Origin: an uncultured Eubacteriaceae bacterium
GTDB taxonomy: Bacteria; Bacillota; Clostridia; Peptostreptococcales; Anaerovoracaceae
DNA length: 45,293 bases
Assembly: GCA_903789635.1 (NCBI GenBank)
Contig: CAIFEY010000024.1
Coordinates: 1 to 45,293, forward strand
Direction of reading: 5' to 3'
Part shown: one piece after another, positions 42,540 through 45,293 of the stretch
Layout of the letters: each line of letters opens with the position of its first letter
Numbering within the stretch: position 1 is the stretch's first letter
Position numbers and translations under genes: made by a program
Notes under the pieces: model-generated
Databases searched by the model: none
Told to the model about the DNA's origin: nothing
What the model saw: the letters and a program-made list of their open reading frames with translations, nothing else

Positions 42540-42570
42540 CCGATGCCTGCCCGCAGTTTAGTACCTTCCA

Positions 42571-42822
42571 TTAATCGACCAGCAACGATACACATCCGAC
42601 GACCACCGCAACTGCTGTGACGAAAAAGAGCAAAATCACCCTTCGCAAGTCGCCTTTCTCACGGTCTGCCCTATAACCATTTAACTGAATAAATCCATTT
42701 ACCAGTGAAAGCACTGCCATGCAGAGAAATGAGATCCCGGAGGACTTGGTTGTCAGTCCCCAGATAAAGGCGATTACGCAGGCAATGGTCGAAACGATGA
42801 CGGTGATTTTTCTCTTTATCAC
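42571..42822 (-). CDS. Small two-helix membrane protein
   Basis: An 83-residue protein with two transmembrane segments (ITVIVSTIACVIAFIWGL and VILLFFVTAVAVVVGCVSLL) flanking a central hydrophobic loop (GISFLCMAVLSLVNGFIQLNG). It starts inside the last codon of the ClC gene (four-base overlap), so it is the third cistron of that channel operon. No named family; a channel accessory role is inferred only from the coupling. Confidence 0.7.
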   Translation of the reverse strand: MIKRKITVIVSTIACVIAFIWGLTTKSSGISFLCMAVLSLVNGFIQLNGYRADREKGDLRRVILLFFVTAVAVVVGCVSLLVD

Positions 42823-44222
42823 GAGTTACTCCTTCTATTATTACTATTACGTTTATAACGTTGAATACATTTGCTGATACATTTGCAGAGAAACGCCGAA
42901 ACGAATGACGATACGGCGAGTGCCGGTATATAACTTAATGGGAAGCAAAGCAGCAGAACTGCCACCACGGTTACCGGCCTGCGCATCAGAAAGCCAAGCA
43001 TCGATGCCGCTGCAACCGCAGCACCGAAGGCGAATTCCAGATTCTGCCCGCTTATGACCTGGATACAGGCTGCCATCGAGAAACCCAGCGCGGAAGCAGA
43101 AAAGATCATCGGAAATATCGTTCCGCCCTTCCAGCCAAAGTTCACGCAGACATTGACCATCAGCAGCTTGACAACGCAGAAGGCAAGCAGTGCGCCGGCT
43201 GTCAGCGCCGTCGGATCTTTGATCAGGACGCCGAGCTGCGCTTCTCCGGAAAACCGGCCTGCCCCGACGAAATGTCCTGCAATTCCAACGAGAACGCCTG
43301 CAGTCACGCAGCTGACAATGCGGTGCTCCGCCAGGGCGCTGCCGATTCTATTGGTAATCCTGTTGATCACGACATACGTAACCGCAGCGAGAATGCCGCC
43401 GGCCATCAGCGGAACGATCCAGACCCACTGATAAGCCAGGTCCCCCATGCTCCCGCTCCTCTCGCCTGCGAAATGCGGCAGCCCTTCCGAACCGCCCCAG
43501 AGCGTGGTCAGTCCCTTCATGACGAGCAGCGCGCCGACCACCGCCATTACATAGATAAACAGTCTCACCGGCTTGGAAACGAGTCTTTCACGGCCTTCTT
43601 TCGGGGCAAAAGCCCTGCCCGAACTCCCATTCGACCGTCCCTGATGGTCCGCTGTTTCTCTTTTCCAGTCTTTTTCCTCGAAATTGCCGACGATGCCGAA
43701 TAGAGGCGCACCAAACACGGCGCCAAGAACAGCAGCCATCCCGGCATTGGACATCTCCTTTACACGGTCGCCCTTGTATTTCAGCTTGTCCCCGACGAGT
43801 GTGCAGATGCCGGCAATGGCGCCCGTCAGGCCTGCCTCGGGACCGACCGCCCCTCCAAAGCAGAGCGGCAGCAGGGCCGAGACGAGGATTACCGGAATCT
43901 TATCGTAAGCATATCCGCCGTCCCTTTTTACTTTGCCGATGACTTCTTCCAGTGATTCCGGCAGGACACCGTGCTTTCTCTGCCACAAGCCGATCAGCAG
44001 GCCGCCGAAGGCGCAGAGCAGCACGTCGTACAGCAGGGATCCGCATGCGTCTGTGCCCACCAGGGCTTGGTCCGCCGCGCCAACGGCTTCAGGGAGCACA
44101 CTCCAGAACAGGACAATGCCGAGATCTATGATCTTCAGAACCGCCCACACGACGGCTCCTGCCGCAGCACCCATGACAAAGCTCAGAACGGCAAATAATG
44201 TAATTCCTACTTTTCTGTTCAT
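42819..44222 (-). CDS. ClC-family chloride channel / antiporter
   Basis: A 467-residue polytopic protein. The pattern GGAVGPEAGLTGAIAGICTLV corresponds to the ClC GxEGP region with the gating glutamate, and VGAGRFSGEAQLG, GWKGGTIFPMIFSASALG match later helices of the family; the classic GSGIP motif is not recognisable, so it belongs to a divergent branch. Residues ~200-225 (ERETADHQGRSNGSSGR) form a hydrophilic insert. It may carry chloride/fluoride with protons. It overlaps the upstream K+ channel gene by four bases, which suggests coordinated charge-balancing flux. Confidence 0.85.
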   Translation of the reverse strand: MNRKVGITLFAVLSFVMGAAAGAVVWAVLKIIDLGIVLFWSVLPEAVGAADQALVGTDACGSLLYDVLLCAFGGLLIGLWQRKHGVLPESLEEVIGKVKRDGGYAYDKIPVILVSALLPLCFGGAVGPEAGLTGAIAGICTLVGDKLKYKGDRVKEMSNAGMAAVLGAVFGAPLFGIVGNFEEKDWKRETADHQGRSNGSSGRAFAPKEGRERLVSKPVRLFIYVMAVVGALLVMKGLTTLWGGSEGLPHFAGERSGSMGDLAYQWVWIVPLMAGGILAAVTYVVINRITNRIGSALAEHRIVSCVTAGVLVGIAGHFVGAGRFSGEAQLGVLIKDPTALTAGALLAFCVVKLLMVNVCVNFGWKGGTIFPMIFSASALGFSMAACIQVISGQNLEFAFGAAVAAASMLGFLMRRPVTVVAVLLLCFPLSYIPALAVSSFVSAFLCKCISKCIQRYKRNSNNRRSNS

Positions 44223-44641
44223 AATTTGTCCTTAAACTCCCTGACCTTATCCGAAAGTTCCTGCAGCTCCTCCTGACTGAGCTCCGGCAGATGCTCCATC
44301 CTGTCCATGAATCTGGTCGCCGTCAGCCGTTCCCTTCTGGAAATGACCTCCATGTAGTGGGTGACGATAACGCCGGACAGGACTGCGATCCAGACGATCT
44401 CGTACAGAGTGATATAGACGATCAGGAGCCTTCCGACCGCTGTCTGTGCTACCAGGTCGCCGTAGCCGATCGTCGTACAGGAAACGAAGGTATACCACAG
44501 CGCATCTCCATAGGAAGACACGCCCGGCTCCCAAAGCATGACGATCAGCGCCACAATGAAGAAACTTGCTGCGAACCCCAGCGTCACCTTCTCCGCGTGA
44601 CTTCTTTTTACAATTGACCAGAAGAGTCGTAATCTTTTCAT
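44219..44641 (-). CDS. Two-helix potassium channel
   Basis: A 140-residue channel subunit with two transmembrane helices (LGFAASFFIVALIVML and LLIVYITLYEIVWIAVLSGVIV) flanking a pore loop with the selectivity filter TTIGYGD, which specifies K+. The C-terminus is a charged coiled helix (ELSQEELQELSDKVREFKDKL) without an RCK domain. It should form a tetramer. Overlap with the ClC gene gives an operon that pairs a K+ and an anion pathway, useful for osmotic or pH adjustment. Confidence 0.92.
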   Translation of the reverse strand: MKRLRLFWSIVKRSHAEKVTLGFAASFFIVALIVMLWEPGVSSYGDALWYTFVSCTTIGYGDLVAQTAVGRLLIVYITLYEIVWIAVLSGVIVTHYMEVISRRERLTATRFMDRMEHLPELSQEELQELSDKVREFKDKL

Positions 44642-44694
44642 GTTCCTAACCCCGTTTCTATCAAGCTCTTAGATAATTTTATCATATCTAAGGA

Positions 44695-44731
44695 AGGAAT
44701 TGAACTTCGCTGACGCTCTGGTTCAATTCCT
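44695..44731. terminator. Inverted repeat upstream of the channel operon
   Basis: AGGAATTGAAC (44695-44705) and GTTCAATTCCT (44721-44731) are perfect 11-base arms around a 15-base loop. No clear U-run follows, so it is either a weak terminator for a plus-strand transcript entering from the right or a protein-binding site for the channel operon. Confidence 0.55.
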
Positions 44732-45293
44732 CCGATTGTTTCGGCGCGCCATTCAGATGTTATGGGCGCGCTGGCTGGCGGTGATGAGCGCGGCCGCGCT
44801 GTCCTCCGGGATACCGGATTGTTCGAACACGGGGACTGATGGCAGAAATGATGTCGCCGCGACTGGCGGAATTTTGTCAAACTGTGAAGAACCCAGTTTC
44901 CAAGAATGTTAAAAAATTAATTATGTTATTTTGTGAAGATCGGTGATTTCGGAACAGTTGTGCACAATTAGATTAACGATAATGAGTATCGACGTCAGAA
45001 ATCGCTGTAATCGATTTATACTTCTTTACGCTGTGCCTATAGATTTCGACAACTTGGGATTTCATCAAAATTGTGTTCAGGCGTCGATAGCAGATGCACT
45101 CTCTAGCCATCGGGATGTGGAACACGGGCGGGATTTCTGTGATTTCATGTATAGATCGGCGTACAATAATTCATATTATTCTCCTCAGGACGATTTGACA
45201 GAAGTTTTTTTGAAGTTTTTATATTATCGCCCCCCAATTGTATATTCTTCAGGGAGTGTCCACCTGTTCGCAAGATTTTAACCACCCGTGATC
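44732..45293. other. Right edge, no supported gene
   Basis: GC-rich DNA to about 44880 contains ATGGGCGCGC (44761), which faintly recalls the dispersed-element terminus. From 44900 the DNA turns AT-rich. A 112-codon open frame at 44943-45281 has no good ribosome binding site and resembles no family I know, so I do not call it a gene. The AT-rich change may mark the start of a transferred segment beyond the window. Confidence 0.35.

Noticed and set aside
44943-45281. 112-codon open frame at the right edge
   Set aside because: No convincing ribosome binding site and no recognised domain in AT-rich DNA, where chance frames are less likely but possible; too weak to call.
1-45293. CRISPR arrays, tRNA/rRNA genes, transposases
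   Set aside because: I looked for regularly spaced direct repeats, cloverleaf signatures and DDE-type transposase motifs and found none that held up; the repeats seen are dispersed or single tandem duplications.

Overview
The window reads as chromosomal DNA of a low-redundancy, moderately high-GC Gram-positive anaerobe, most likely a clostridial gut-type bacterium. Support: a T-box leader, AAGGAGG-type ribosome binding sites, an OpuC-type betaine importer with fused permease and binding protein, LytTR/GHKL and PadR/HxlR/MerR regulators, secreted MBG/YDG-repeat proteins, and a quinone-linked fumarate reductase. I see no rRNA, tRNA, CRISPR array, phage module or transposase. The lineage is an inference from family content only.

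Layout. 1-3.4 kb: T-box-controlled operon on the minus strand (iron-type alcohol/2-hydroxyacid dehydrogenase, YkvI-like transporter, small membrane protein) whose 3' end runs into a ~330-bp dispersed element. 3.6-7.6 kb: minus-strand stress/repair genes (serpin, class-M-like sirtuin, flavodoxin-fold oxidoreductase, internally deleted acetyltransferase, O6-alkylguanine methyltransferase with an extra tail). 8.1-10.9 kb: betaine/choline ABC importer. 11-13.1 kb: MerR regulator with a textbook 19-bp-spacer operator in front of an ornithine cyclodeaminase-family gene. 13.2-15.3 kb: GyrI-like protein, internally deleted Tpt1/KptA, Fic protein, and a perfect 18-bp inverted repeat. 15.4-16.8 kb: second copy of the dispersed element, a 54-codon aldo/keto reductase remnant, and a flavodoxin. 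16.9-21.3 kb: LysR, HxlR with a 25-bp operator, a small monooxygenase-like protein, a diguanylate cyclase, a WYL regulator. 21.4-39.7 kb: two paralogous giant secreted proteins flanking an EAL phosphodiesterase, followed upstream by a LytTR two-component system, radical SAM protein, fumarate reductase and secreted 5'-nucleotidase. 40-44.6 kb: alpha/beta hydrolase, glycine-zipper protein, PadR/DUF2812 pair, and a K+ channel/ClC operon.

How the parts work together. The clearest circuit is at 25.7-33.9 kb: both giant surface-protein genes carry the same pair of 12-bp direct repeats, 21 bp apart, at exactly 32 bp from the same TAATTAT -10 box, and a LytTR response regulator/GHKL kinase pair lies immediately beside one of them. 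LytTR regulators bind such direct repeats, so this is a likely self-contained regulon. The kinase/regulator pair is in one close-packed minus-strand run with fumarate reductase and a radical SAM gene.

The strangest feature is a set of three genes (acetyltransferase at 6.5 kb, KptA at 13.9 kb, aldo/keto reductase at 16.1 kb) that each keep their ribosome binding site, N-terminus and C-terminus but have lost an internal block precisely in frame. A fourth gene (fumarate reductase iron-sulfur subunit) has a one-base frameshift at a G run. These, the dispersed elements and the hairpin families are the main points worth checking.
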